64,000 nt of DNA from Drosophila persimilis (GCF_003286085.1 NW_020825461.1:1-64000); one strand, 5' to 3'. Shown: positions 1 to 13,254, counted from the stretch's first letter. Translations and numbers: made by a program. Notes: a model not told the origin generated them from the letters alone.

Positions 1-877
1 CAAGTGCTGGATAGGGAAGGGTTCTATATAGTGTAAGTGCCATATAGTTGCGGGGTTTCAACTTTTTTTGGGCTATAGTGTCATATTGGTGCTAGTGCCC
101 AAGATGTGCCGATCCTGCCACATTTCCTGGAGCGTGGGTGCTATATTGGTGCGGGTGGTTCAATATACGTGCAAGTGCTGGATAGGGAAGGGTTCTATAT
201 AGGTGCGGTGGTTCAATATACATGCAAGTGCTGGATAGGGAAGGGTTCTATATACGTGTAAGTGCCATATAGTTGCGGGGTTCAACTTTTTTGGGCTATA
301 TTGCCAAACTGGTGCTTGTGCCCAAAATGTGCGACCGTGCCACATTTCCTGGAGCGTGGGTGCTATATAGGTGCGGTGGTTCAATATACGTGCAAGTGCT
401 GGATAGGGAAGGTTTCTATATAAGTGCAGGTGCCATATAGTTGCGGGGTTCAACTTTTTTGGGCTATAGTGTCATATTGGTGCTAGTGCCCAAGATGTGC
501 GATCCTGCCACATTTCTTGGAGCGTGGGTGTTATATAGGTGCGGTGGTTCAATATACATGCAAGTGCTAGATAGGGAAGGTTTCTATATAAGTGCAGGTG
601 CCATATAGCTGCGGAGGAAACACTTTTTTGGGGATATAGTGTCATGTTGGTTCTAGTGCCCAAGATGTGCGATCCTGCCACATTTCTTGGAGCGTGGGTG
701 TTATATAGGTGCGGTCGTTCAATATACGTGCAAGTGCTGGATAGGGAAGGGTTCTATATAAGTTTAAGTGCCATATAGTTGCGGAGGTTCAACTTTTTTT
801 GGGCTATAGTGTCATATTGGTTCTAGTGCCAAGAAGTGCGATCCTGCCACATTTCTTGGAGCGTGGGTGTTATATAG

Positions 878-983
878 GTGCGGTGGTTCAATATACGTGC
901 AAGTGCTGGATAGGGAAGGGTTCTATATAGGTGCGGTGGCTCAATATACGTGCAAGTGCTGGATAGGGAAGGTTTCTATATAA
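878..983. repeat. 53-bp partial tandem duplication inside a monomer (type example)
   Basis: The segment from GTGCGGTGG to the end of TTCTATATAG occurs twice in a row, at 878-930 and 931-983. The monomer therefore becomes a 223-bp composite. The junction lies where CTATATAGGTGC and CTATATAAGTGC resemble each other, so slippage or unequal exchange between these two similar sites in one monomer explains it. The same composite recurs many times in type A blocks, for example near 2287, 3185, 3430, 4590, 5820, 13700, 15270, 26480, 40010, 41640 and 52860. Confidence 0.9.
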
Positions 984-3900
984 GTGCAGGTGCCATATAG
1001 CTGCGGAGGTTCCACTTTTTTGGGGATATAGTCTCATATTGGTTCTAGTGCCCAAGATGTGCGATCCTGCCACATTTCTTGGAGCGTGGGTGTTATATAG
1101 GTGCGGTGGTTCAATATACATGCAAGTGCTAGATAGGGAAGGTTTCTATATAAGTGCAGGTACCATATAGCTGCGGAGGTTCCACTTTTTTGGGGATATA
1201 GTGTCATATTGGTTGTAGTGCCCAAGATGTGCGATCCTGCCACATTTCCTGGAGCGTGGGTTCCATATAGTTGCGGTGGTTCAATATACATGCAAGTGCT
1301 GGATAGGGAAGGGTTCTATATAAGTGTAAGTGCCATATAGTTGCGGGGGTTCAACTTTTTTTTGGGGCTAAATTGCCAAACTGGTGCTTGTGCCCAAAAT
1401 TTGCGATCCTGCCACATTTCCTGGAGCGTGGGTGCTATATAGGTGCGGTGGTTCAATATACGTGCAAGTGCTGGATAGCGAAGGGATCTATATAAGTGCA
1501 GGTGCCATATAGCTGCGGAGGTTCCACTTTTTTTGGGCTATAGTGCCATATTGGTGCTAGTGCCCAAAATGTGCGATCCTGCCACATTTCCTGGAGCGTG
1601 GGTGCTATATAGGTGCGGTGGTTCAATATACGTGCAAGTGCTGGATAGGGATGGGTTCTATATAAGTGTAAGTGCCATATAGTTGCGGGGCTCAACTTTT
1701 TTTGGGGCTATAGTTTCATATTGGTTCTAGTACCCAAGATGTGCGAACCTGCCACATTTCCTGGAGCGTGGGTGCTATCTAGGTGCGGTGGTTCAATATA
1801 CATGCAAGTGCTGGATAGCGAAAGGATCTATATAAGTGCAGGTGCCATATAGCTGCGGAGGTTCCACTTTTTTTGGGCTATGGTGCCATATTGGTGCTAG
1901 TGCCCAAGATGTGCGATCCTGCCACATTTCCTGGAGCGTGGGTGCTATATAGGTGCGGTGGTTCAATATACGTGCAAGTGCTGGATAGGGATGGGTTCTA
2001 TATAAGTGCCATATAGTTGCGGGGTTCAGCTTTTTTTTGGGCTATAGTGTCATATTGGTGCTAGTGCCCAAGATGTGCGATCCTGCCACATTTCTTGGAG
2101 CGTGGGTGTTATATAGGTGCGGTCGTTCAATATACGTGCAAGTGCTGGATAGGGAAGGGTTCTATATAAGTTTAAGTGCCATATAGTTGCGGAGGTTCAA
2201 CTTTTTTTGGGCTATAGTGTCATATTGGTTCTAGTGCCAAGAAGTGCGATCCTGCCACATTTCTTGGAGCGTGGGTGTTATATAGGTGCGGTGGTTCAAT
2301 ATACGTGCAAGTGCTGGATAGGGAAGGGTTCTATATAGGTGCGGTGGCTCAATATACGTGCAAGTGCTGGATAGGGAAGGTTTCTATATAAGTGCAGGTG
2401 CCATATAGCTGCGGAGGTTCCACTTTTTTGGGGATATAGTCTCATATTGGTTCTAGTGCCCAAGATGTGCGATCCTGCCACATTTCCTGGAGCGTGGGTT
2501 CGATATAGTTGCGGTGGTTCAATATACATGCAAGTGCTGGATAGGGAAGGGTTCTATATAAGTGTAAGTGCCATATAGTTGCGGGGTTCAACTTTTTTTT
2601 GGGGCTAAATTGCCAAACTGGTGCTTGTGCCCAAAATTTGCGATCCTGCCACATTTCCTGGAGCGTGGGTGCTATATAGGTGCGGTGGTTCAATATACGT
2701 GCAAGTGCTGGATAGCGAAGGGATCTATATAAGTGCAGGTGCCATATAGCTGCGGAGGTTCCACTTTTTTTGGGATATAGTGCCAAACTGGTGCTGGTGC
2801 CCAAAATGTGTGATCCTGCCACATTTCCTGGAGCGTGGGTGCTATATAGGTGCGGTGGTTCAATATACGTGCAAGTGCTGGATATGGAAAGGATCTATAT
2901 AAGTGCAGGTGCCATATAGCTGCGGAGGTTCCACTTTTTTTGGGCTATAGTGTCATATTGGTTCTAGTGCCCAAGATGTGCGATCCTGCCACATTTCCTG
3001 GAGCGTGGGTGCTATATAGGTGCGGTGGTTCAATATACGTGCAAGTGCTGGATAGTGAAGGGTTCTATATAAGTGCAGGTGCCATATAGCTGCGGAGGTT
3101 ACACTTTTTTGGGGCTATAGTGTCATATTGGTACTAGTGCCAAGAAGTGCGATCCTGCCACATTTCTTGGAGCGTGGGTGTTATATAGGTGCGGTGGTTC
3201 AATATACGTGCAAAAGCTGGATAGGGAAGGGTTCTATATAGGTGCGGTGGCTCAATATACGTGCAAGTGCTGGATAGGGAAGGTTTCTATATAAGTGCAG
3301 GTGCCATATAGCTGCGGAGGTTACACTTTTTTGGGGCTATAGTGTCATATTGGTACTAGTTCCCAAGATGTGCGATCCTGCCACATTTCTTGGAGCGTGG
3401 GTGTTATATAGGTGCGGTGGTTCAATATACGTGCAAGTGCTGGATAGGGAAGGGTTCTATATAGGTGCGGTGGTTCAATATACGTGCAAGTGCTGGATAG
3501 GGAAGGTTTCTATATAAGTGCAGGTGCCATATAGCTGCGGAGGTTAGACTTTTTTGGGGCTATAGTGTCATATTGGTACTAGTGCCCAAGATGTGCGATC
3601 CTGCCACATTTCTTGGAGCGTGGGTGTTATATAGGTGCGGTGGTTCAATATACGTGCAAGTGCTGGATAGGGAAGGGTTCTATATAGGTGCGGTGGCTCA
3701 ATATACGTGCAAGTGCTGGATAGGGAAGGTTTCTATATAAGTGCAGGTGCCATATAGCTGCGGAGGTTACACTTTTTTGGGGCTATAGTGTCATATTGGT
3801 TCTAGTGCCCAAGATGTGCGATCCTGCCACATTTCTTGGAGCGTGGGTGTTATATAGGTGCGGTGGTTCAATATACGTGCAAGTGCTGGATAGGGAAGGG

Positions 3901-6407
3901 TTCTATATAGGTGCGTTGGTTCAATATACATGCTAGTGCTGGATAGGGAAGGGTTCTATATAAGTGTAAGTGCCATATAGTTACGGGGTTCAACTTTTTT
4001 TGGGCTATAGTGTCATATTGGTGCTAGTGCCCAAGATGTGCGATCCTGCCACATTTCTTGGAGCGTGGGTGTTATATAGGTGCGGTGGTTCAATATACAT
4101 GCAAGTGCTAGATAGGGAAGGTTTCTATATAAGTGCAGGTGCCATATAGCTGCGGAGGATAACACTTTTTTGGGGATATAGTGTCATGTTGGTTCTAGTG
4201 CCCAAGATGTGCGATCCTGCCACATTTCCTGGAGCGTGGGTTCCATATAGTTGCGGTGGTTCAATATACATGCAAGTGCTGGATAGGGAAGGGTTCTATA
4301 TAAGTGTAAGTGCCATATAGTTGCGGGGTTCAACTTTTTTTTGGGGCTAAATTGCCAAACTGGTGCTTGTGCCCAAAATTTGCGATCCTGCCACATTGCC
4401 TGGAGCGTGGGTGCTATATAGGTGCGGTGGTTCAATATACGTGCAAGTGCTGGATAGCGAAGGGATCTATATAAGTGCAGGTGCCATATAGCTGCGGAGG
4501 TTCCACTTTTTTTGGGCTATAGTGCCATATTGGTGCTAGTGCCCAAGATGTGCGATCCTGCCACATTTCTTGGAGCGTGGGTGTTATATAGGTGCGGTGG
4601 TTCAATATACGTGCAAGTGCTGGATAGGGAAGGGTTCTATATAGGTGCGGTGGCTCAATATACGTGCAAGTGCTGGATAGGGAAGGTTTCTATATAAGTG
4701 CAGGTGCCATATAGCTGCGGAGGTTACACTTTTTTGGGGCTATAGTGTCATATGGGTTACTAGTGCCCAAGATGTGCGATCCTGCCACATTTCTTGGAGC
4801 GTGGGTGTTATATAGGTGCGGTGGTTCAATATACGTGCAAGTGCTGGATAGGGAAGGGTTCTATATAGGTGCGGTGGCTCAATATACGTGCAAGTGCTGG
4901 ATAGGGAAGGTTTCTATATAAGTGCAGGTGCCATATAGCTGCGGAGGTTAGACTTTTTTGGGGCTATAGTGTCATATTGGTACTAGTGCCCAAGATGTGC
5001 GATCCTGCCACATTTCTTGGAGCGTGGGTGTTATATAGGTGCGGTGGTTCAATATACGTGCAAGTGCTGGATAGGGAAGGGTTCTATATAGGTGCGGTGG
5101 CTCAATATACGTGCAAGTGCTGGATAGGGAAGGTTTCTATATAAGTGCAGGTGCCATATAGCTGCGGAGGTTACACTTTTTTGGGGCTATAGTGTCATAT
5201 TGGTTCTAGTGCCCAAGATGTGCGATCCTGCCACATTTCTTGGAGCGTGGGTGTTATATAGGTGCGGTGGTTCAATATACGTGCAAGTGCTGGATAGGGA
5301 AGGGTTCTATATAGGTGCGTTGGTTCAATATACATGCTAGTGCTGGATAGGGAAGGGTTCTATATAAGTGTAAGTGCCATATAGTTACGGGGTTCAACTT
5401 TTTTTGGGCTATAGTGTCATATTGGTGCTAGTGCCCAAGATGTGCGATCCTGCCACATTTCTTGGAGCGTGGGTGTTATATAGGTGCGGTGGTTCAATAT
5501 ACATGCAAGTGCTATATAGGGAAGGTTTCTATATAAGTGTAAGTGCCATATAGTTGCGGGGTTCAACTTTTTTTTGGGGCTAAATTGCCAAACTGGTGCT
5601 TGTGCCCAAAATTTGCGATCCTGCCACATTGCCTGGAGCGTGGGTGCTATATAGGTGCGGTGGTTCAATATACGTGCAAGTGCTGGATAGCGAAGGAATC
5701 TATATATGTGCAGGTGCCATATAGCTGCGGAGGTTCCACTTTTTTTGGGCTATAGTGCCATATTGGTGCTAGTGCCCAAGATGTGCGATCCTGCCACATT
5801 TCTTGGAGCGTGGGTGTTATATAGGTGCGGTGGTTCAATATACGTGCAAGTGCTGGATAGGGAAGGGTTCTATATAGGTGCGGTGGCTCAATATACGTGC
5901 AAGTGCTGGATAGGGAAGGTTTCTATATAAGTGCAGGTGCCATATAGCTGCGGAGGTTCCACTTTTTTTGGGCTATAGTGTCATATTGGTACTAGTGCCC
6001 AAGATGTGCGATCCTGCCACATTTCTTGGAGCGTGGGTGTTATATAGGTGCGGTGGTTCAATATGCATGCAAGTGCTGGATAGGGAAGGGTTCTATATAG
6101 GTGCGGTGGCTCAATATACGTGCAAGTGCTGGATAGGGTAGGTTTCTATATAAGTGCGGGTGCCATATAGCTGCGGAGGTTACACTTTTTTGTGGCTATA
6201 GTGTCATATTGGTACTAGTGCCCAAGATGTGCGATCCTGCCACATTTCTTGGAGCGTGGGTGTTATATAGGTGCGATGGTTCAATATACGTGCAAGTGCT
6301 GGATAGGGAAGGGTTCTATATAGGTGCGGTGGTTCAATATACGTGCAAGTGCTGGATAGGGAAGGTTTCTATATAAGTGCAGGTGCCATATAGCTGCGGA
6401 GGTTACA

Positions 6408-8553
6408 CTTTTTTGGGGCTATAGTGTCATATTGGTACTAGTGCCCAAGATGTGCGATCCTGCCACATTTCTTGGAGCGTGGGTGTTATATAGGTGCGGT
6501 GGTTCAATATACGTGCAAGTTCTGGATAGGGAAGGGTTCTATATAGGTGCGGTGGCTCAATATACGTGCAAGTGCTGTATAGGGAAGGTTTCTATATAAG
6601 TGCAGGTGCCATATAGCTGCGGAGGTTACACTTTTTTGGGGCTATAGTGTCATATTGGTTCTAGTGCCCAAGATGTGCGATACTGCCACATTTCTTGGAG
6701 CGTGGGTGTTATATAGGTGCGGTGGTTCAATATACGTGCAAGTGCTAGCTAGGGAAGGTTTCTATATAAGTGCAGGTGCCATATAGCTGCGGAGGTTCCA
6801 CTTTTTTGGGGATATAGTGTCATGTTGGTTCTAGTGCCCAAGATGTGCGATCCTGCCACATTTCCTGGAGCGTGGGTTCGATATAGTTGCGGTGGTTCAA
6901 TATACATGCAAGTGCTGGATAGGGAAGGGTTCTATATAAGTGTAAGTGCCATATAGTTGCGGGGTTCAACTTTTTTTTGTGGCTAAATTGCCAAACTGGT
7001 GCTTGTGCCCAAAATTTGCGATCCTGCCACATTGCCTGGAGCGTGGGTGCTATATAGGTGCGGTGGTTCAATATACGTGCAAGTGCTGGATAGCGAAGGG
7101 ATCTATATAAGTGCAGGTGCCATATAGCTGCGGAGGTTCCACTTTTTTGGGCTATAGTGCTATATTGGTGCTAGTGCCCAAGATGTGCGATCCTGCCACA
7201 TTTCCTGGAGCGTGGGTTCTATATAGGTGCGGTGGTTCAATATACGTGCCAGTGCTGGTTAGGGATGGGTTCTATATAAGTGTAAGTGCCATATAGTTGC
7301 GGGGTTCAACTTTTTTTGGGGCTATAGTGTCATATTGGTTCTAGTACCCAAGATGTGCGATCCTGCCACATTTCCTGGAGCGTGGGTGCTATATAGGTGC
7401 GGTGGTTCAATATACGTTCAAGTGCTGGATAGGGAAGGGTTCTATATAAGTGTAAGTGCCATATAGTTGCGGAGGTTCAACTTTTTTGGGGCTATAGTGT
7501 CATATTGGTACTAGTGCCCAAGATGTGCGATCCTGCCACATTTCTTGGAGCGTGGGTGTTATATAGGTGCGGTGGTTCAATATACGTGCAAGTTCTGGAT
7601 AGGGAAGGGTTCTATATAGGTGCGGTGGCTCAATATACGTGCAAGTGCTGTATAGGGAAGGTTTCTATATAAGTGCAGGTGCCATATAGCTGCGGAGGTT
7701 ACACTTTTTTGGGGCTATAGTGTCATATTGGTTCTAGTGCCCAAGATGTGCGATACTGCCACATTTCTTGGAGCGTGGGTGTTATATAGGTGCGGTGGTT
7801 CAATATACGTGCAAGTGCTAGCTAGGGAAGGTTTCTATATAAGTGCAGGTGCCATATAGCTGCGGAGGTTCCACTTTTTTGGGGATATAGTGTCATGTTG
7901 GTTCTAGTGCCCAAGATGTGCGATCCTGCCACATTTCCTGGAGCGTGGGTTCCATATAGTTGCGGTGGTTCAATATACATGCAAGTGCTGGATAGGGAAG
8001 GGTTCTATATAAGTGTAAGTGCCATATAGTTGCGGGGTTCAACTTTTTTTTGTGGCTAAATTGCCAAACTGGTGCTTGTGCCCAAAATTTGCGATCCTGC
8101 CACATTGCCTGGAGCGTGGGTGCTATATAGGTGCGGTGGTTCAATATACGTGCAAGTGCTGGATAGCGAAGGGATCTATATAAGTGCAGGTGCCATATAG
8201 CTGCGGAGGTTCCACTTTTTTGGGCTATAGTGCTATATTGGTGCTAGTGCCCAAGATGTGCGATCCTGCCACATTTCCTGGAGCGTGGGTTCTATATAGG
8301 TGCGGTGGTTCAATATACGTGCCAGTGCTGGTTAGGGATGGGTTCTATATAAGTGTAAGTGCCATATAGTTGCGGGGTTCAACTTTTTTTGGGGCTATAG
8401 TGTCATATTGGTTCTAGTACCCAAGATGTGCGATCCTGCCACATTTCCTGGAGCGTGGGTGCTATATAGGTGCGGTGGTTCAATATACGTTCAAGTGCTG
8501 GATAGGGAAGGGTTCTATATAAGTGTAAGTGCCATATAGTTGCGGAGGCTCAA
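6408..8553. repeat. 1073-bp tandem duplication of a multi-monomer unit
   Basis: About 6408-7480 is repeated at about 7481-8553. Landmarks are offset by exactly 1073 bp, including the rare variants CAAGTTCTGGATAG, GTGCTAGCTAGGG, a T-run followed by GTGGCTAAATTG, and CCAGTGCTGGTTAGGG. By eye only a few bases differ between copies, so the duplication is recent. Boundaries are accurate to perhaps 30 bp. Confidence 0.88.
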
Positions 8554-9194
8554 CTTTTTTGGGGCTATAGTGTCATATTGGTGCTAGTGCCCAAGATGTG
8601 CGATCCTGCCACATTTCTTGGAGCGTGGGTGTTATATAGGTGCGGTGGTTCAATATACGTGCAAGTGCTGGATAGGGAAGGGTTCTATATAGGTGCGGTG
8701 GTTCAATATACATGCAAGTGCTGGATACGGAAGGTTTCTATATAAGTGCAGCTGCCATATAGCTGCGGAGGTTACACTTTTTTGGGGCTATAGTGTCATA
8801 TTGGTTCTAGTGCCCAAGATGTGCGATCCTGCCACATTTCTTGGAGTGTGGGTGTTATATAGGTGCGGTGGTTCAATATACGTGCAAGTGCTGGATAGGG
8901 AAGGGTTCTATATAGGTGCGGTGGTTCAATATACATGCAAGTGCTGGATAGGGAAGGGTTCTATATAAGTGTAAGTGCCATATAGTTGCGGAGGTTCAAC
9001 TTTTTTTGGGGCTATAGTGTCATATTGGTGCTAGTGCCCAAGATGTGCGATCCTGCCACATTTCCTGGAGCGTGGGTGCTATATAGGTGCGGTGGTTCAA
9101 TATACGTGCAAGTGCTGGATAGGGAAGGGTTCTATATACGTGTAAATGCCATATAGTTGCGGGGTTCAACTTTTTTTGGGCTATATTGCCAAAC

Positions 9195-9199
9195 TGGTG
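9195..9199. repeat. Target-site duplication, left, Copia-type element
   Basis: TGGTG at 9195-9199 is repeated at 13472-13476. The uninterrupted satellite reads AAACTGGTGCTTGTGCCC, so one copy of TGGTG on each side is what a 5-bp staggered integration leaves. Confidence 0.93.
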
Positions 9200-9365
9200 T
9201 GCTCATAAGTGGTTTATTCAGAACTGAAGAGATGACATGTGTACATATGTACTTACATACGAATAGGAGAGACGAGAGATAACAGAGGCTCTCGCTGTTC
9301 ATGTACATTATGTTAATTAGCGTTGCCAGACAGATCATATTATGGTTACACTTCAAATTTCAACA
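9200..9365 (-). repeat. 3' LTR of the Copia-type element
   Basis: 166 bp, starting TGCTCATAAG and ending TTTCAACA on the plus strand. As read, it is identical to the other LTR. On the sense (minus) strand it holds an AATAAA signal (plus-strand TTTATT at 9213-9218) and a TCAGTT initiator-like motif (plus-strand AACTGA at 9222-9227). Confidence 0.93.
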
Positions 9366-9557
9366 CTTTTGCTTAAGCATAATATTTTGTCATTACAATG
9401 TATTAATCAATTAATCCAAGCGATTTTACAAATCTATAATGCTTTTGCTTACATAAACTTTTGGTTAATACATCGGCAACGTTTTTCTGTGTGGATACAT
9501 ATTCAAGTTTTATCTCTTTACTTTCTACTTTGTCTCTAACAAAATGATATTTTAAAT
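9366..9557 (-). other. 3' untranslated part of the Copia-type element
   Basis: AT-rich sequence between the coding region and the 3' LTR. I see no strong polypurine tract beside the LTR; only a short GCAAAAG is adjacent on the sense strand. Confidence 0.5.
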
Positions 9558-12500
9558 CTATATGCTTTGTGCGATTATGGTGAATAGGATTTTCGCAATA
9601 TGATGCGCACTGAGGTTGTCACCATAGATAGTCATTGGCCCTTGATTTGTGTATCCAATCTCTTGCAACAGACCTTGTAGATATACCGCTTCTCTAGCGG
9701 CTGTTGATAGCGCCACATACTCTGCTTCGGTGCTGCTCATGGCGACGACGCTCTGCTTGGCTGATGTCCACGAAAACGCACTACCAGCTAGGAAGAAAAC
9801 GTATCCGGAATATGATTTTCGGTCCAGCTTGTCATTTGCCCAATCAGCATCGGCGAACCCTTTTACTGGCTCTCCAGACTTTTGGTAGATGATGCTCATA
9901 TTCATTGTGCATCGTAAATAGCGCAACACATGCTTAGCTGCAGTTTCGTGCTCCACATGAGGGTCTTGGTTTCGCTGTGATAGTTTGCTCACAGCATGAA
10001 GAATGTTGGGCCGGCTCAAAACTGCTAAGTACATGAGCGAACCAATTAGTGATTGATAATATGTCTTATTTACCTTTACACATTCTTCATCTTTACAACC
10101 AACGTGAAAACCTGGGTCAAGTGGTGTTGTGACTGGACGGCAATCCTGCATACCGAAAGTATTCAAAACGCTTTCAATATACCTCTTCTGGCATAACTTG
10201 ACGGCGCCTTGTTTGCCTTCTCGATGAATTTCCATGCCTAGGAAAAAGTTGAGCTGACCTCCATCTTTCATCTCAAATACGGATGCGATATTTTGCTTGA
10301 TCGCGCTGACGTCCATCTCTTTTGGACAGATGATTATCAGGTCGTCGACGTAAACTGCTATATAACTGAAGCCTTGTTGATGCTGTTTGACGTATAGACA
10401 TGGCTCGTGTTGACTTTTTTTAAAGCCCATGTTAACCAGCACCTCGTTCAATGTGTCATTCCAGACACGTCCAGACTGCTTCAGCCCATAGATAGCCTTT
10501 TGAAGTTTGAGTACCTTGTGGGGGTTCTGCTCATCTATAAAGCCTACGGGTTGCTTCATATACACGACTTCTTGGAGTTTACCGTTGAGATACGCGTTAG
10601 AGATATCCACCTGATGCATGTGTAACTGCTTTTCTGCAGCAATCGCAAATAACATTCGGATTGTCTCATAACGTATCACTGGAGAATATGTCTCCCAGTA
10701 GTTTACGCCAAACTGCTGGCCACATCCTTGTGCCACAAGTCTCGACTTAAACCTTTCAATGTCACCGTTTTGGTTGCGTTTGATTCTGAAAACCCATTTT
10801 GAACCTATAGCCTTTTTTCCGGGCGGAAGATTGACAGGAGTCCATGTATTATTTGACACGAGTGCATCGAATTCCTTTCGCATAGATTTTTTCCATTCTT
10901 GTGCATCGTGGCTTTGCAACGCCTCTGCAACGGTCCGTGGAGTCTCAATGTCATCGGAGCAGCTAAGATTGTTGAGGACATTGTACTGCTTCTTTGGTCT
11001 GCCAGGTTGACCAGTACGAATGATTTTTGGCCTTCCTGGGCCACGTATTTGTGGGATGTCTTCTTCATCTGAGCTGCGGCTCTGTTCTGGATTGCTTGCA
11101 CTTACGAAGTACTCCTCCTCATCATCATCGCTGTTGTCAATGTTGCTAATCGTTTCGTCTTCGGGCTCAACAACAGTTTGTACCTGCACAGGTTCTTCGT
11201 TTGACTCAAAGCGTATGATGATTTTTGCAAGATCCACAGTCTGATCTCCATTTTCGTAAATATCATTTACTTCCTTGATGAACTCACCCTCCACAATTTT
11301 GACGTCTCGGCGTTCCACTATCATTCGCTTTTCTTGGTCATATAAACGATATGCTTTTGCTGCAAAAGAGTAGCCAACAAAAATGTAATCCTTTCCTTAT
11401 GCAACGAATTTGCCTTTTTTGGTTTTTTCCAGTGCAAATGCGCGTGAACCAAATATTTTCAGATGGTTTACCGACGGCTTGCGCTTGTTCCAAGCCTCGA
11501 AGGGGGTGCATCCATTTAACGCTCTGGTCGGACGGTTTGGCACTCAACATAACTTTTATACATTTTAAATTTCTCAAAAACTTGATTTTTGGCGCGCATA
11601 AAATATACGTGAATTTTTCGCGAGTAATCGTCTATAAATGTAACAAAATAACGGTTTCCAGCCAGAGATTTAACATTCATAGGTCCGCATACGTCGGTAT
11701 GGATCAATTCGAGAACACTTTTCGTAACACGTTCTGCCTTGTGTGGGAACGGCAATGCACATATTTTAGCCTTATTGCATGTGTCGCAATTTGTGTTTAC
11801 GGATACGTTTTTAATTTTCATCCCGATTACACGTTCTTTCTCACAAAGATTCTTTAAATTTTGAAAATTTAAATGCCCGTAGCGGCTATGCCATTTTTTT
11901 GCATGAGATATATCGGATATCAAATGTACTGCATCAGTGGTTTTTTCCACTCCATACACGTATAAATTGTTTTCTTGTACCGCTCGCAACATTATATGTC
12001 CATGTTTATTTCGCACTAAAGCTTCTGAATTTCCGAATGTAGTGACATTCCCGAACTCGGCTGCTTTGCTCACCGACAAAAAATTCATTTTTAAATCCGG
12101 CACATACAACACGTTTCGCAATTCTATATTTGTTTCATTTGATTTAATTTTTACAGTTCCAATACCTAGGGACTCAATATACTTTTCTGCAGCCAACATA
12201 ATGGTTGTGTTTTTCTTATTAAAGGTTTCAAACAAATTTTTATTACAACACATATGCGATGTTGCCCCACTGTCGATACACCAAGAATTTTTTCGCTGTT
12301 TGATTTTTCATCCCTTACGCACTCTTTCGTATTATCTTTGTTGCTTTTGCACTCGGATGCGCGGTGCCCGCTTTGTTTACATTTGTAGCATTTTCCTCGA
12401 AACTCGCGATGCTCGTTGGATTTCTGGCCGTCTCGTTTGCTGTCTTTTCGACTGGCGCCGTAATTCTTCGAACGCGCACCGTTTCTTTGAGTCTGTGTGT

Positions 12501-13101
12501 GTGCGTACACTGCCTGTACAGCAAGCTCACGATCGTCTCTTTCGTCTTTACGTGCTCCTTCTTCAAGTATTTTTACTTTTACCGTTTCGAACGACGGCAG
12601 ACTGTCGCGTGTTTCTATCGCCACGACGAAATTTTCCCAACCGCTGGGCAAGCTCGACAACAACATTATTACTTTTAGCTCGTCTTGAATGTCGATATTT
12701 AGCTCGGCTAACTTTTCAGTAATTTCCACGAAAGAATTTACATATTGTACCACGTTATCACCGTTTTGCATATTTTGCCGCAAAAGTTTTTGGTATAACT
12801 GTACCTTTCCCACTGACACATGTACATCGCGTAATTTTTGCCACGCCTGCTTCGACGTTGTGCACGACTTTATGTGCATCAACTGCGTTGCTTTTACATT
12901 TAATATAATACATGCCAACGCCTTTTGATCAGCCTTGTCCCACTGTGCCAAGTGTTCCTGTGTTCCTGCTGCTTCCTCCTGTGGCCTTTCGGCTTTACCA
13001 CTTACATATGTCCACAAATCCGTTGTGATCAATACACTACGCATGGACATAGACCACACATCGTAATTGTCTTCCCCCAATTTTTCAATTTGCAGAGACA
13101 C
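9558..13101 (-). pseudogene. Copia-type gag-pol coding region (broken)
   Basis: Read from 13101 leftwards, the region begins with a Gag of the UBN2/DUF4219 type (opening MSLQIEKLGEDNYDVWSMSM), followed by a CCHC zinc knuckle (CYKCKQSGHRASEC). A GAG-pre-integrase segment (W-H-R-GHL) and the start of an integrase core (HTDVCGPM, FIDDYSR) come next. The last part, about 9560-11320, is a Copia-type reverse transcriptase (RVT_2; QVDISNAYLNG, YVDDLIII) and RNase H (ADADWA, SSTEAEYVAL). The copy has about three breaks and is probably not able to move by itself. Domain names rest on motif recognition; the family is certain, the exact lineage (copia-like, 1731-like or other) is not. Confidence 0.92.
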
Positions 13102-13240
13102 ACTAATTTTGTTTTAATTGCTACACGCCACTTTCTAACTAGTGCACGATTTATTTGCAATTGCATCAAACAAAATATTAACTTCCAGTTCTACCACGGT
13201 TTTTTAATTGTCTTTAATACACGCCCGATCTTTCGGTGAT

Positions 13241-13254
13241 CTGGGCCCATAACC
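13241..13254 (-). other. Primer-binding site, half-tRNA initiator-Met type
   Basis: The sense strand reads GGTTATGGGCCCAG. This is an exact 14-base complement of the anticodon arm of insect initiator tRNA-Met (CUGGGCCCAUAACC). Drosophila copia and 1731 are primed from this internal site, by a tRNA cut in the anticodon loop, rather than from the 3' end. It lies about 51 bp inside the boundary of the 5' LTR repeat, whereas copia has it directly adjacent. Confidence 0.85.

Larger units (their letters stand above)
1..9199. repeat. 170-bp satellite array, block 1 (type A monomers)
   Basis: Head-to-tail copies of a 170-bp monomer, read as GTGCGGTGGTTCAATATACG, then TGCAAGTGCTGGATAGGGAA, TTCTATATAAGTG, CCATATAGTTGCGG, a T-run of 6-9, GTGTCATATTGGT, GATGTGCGATCCTGCCACAT and GAGCGTGGGTG. 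The spacing of GTGCGGTGG anchors is 170 bp (for example 931 to 1101), with shifts of 1-2 bp that come mostly from the T-run. Many units carry an extra 53-bp partial repeat. No gene is credible here: the short reading frames are translations of the repeat in several phases. The block stops at the Copia-type insertion. Confidence 0.97.

Noticed and set aside
1-9199. Regular direct repeats suggesting a CRISPR array
   Set aside because: There are no unique spacers: the whole 170-bp unit is conserved head to tail, in a eukaryotic context.
11937-12722. A 261-codon plus-strand frame across the Copia-type gag and integrase region
   Set aside because: It is antisense to recognisable Gag and integrase motifs and looks like low-complexity translation of the opposite strand.
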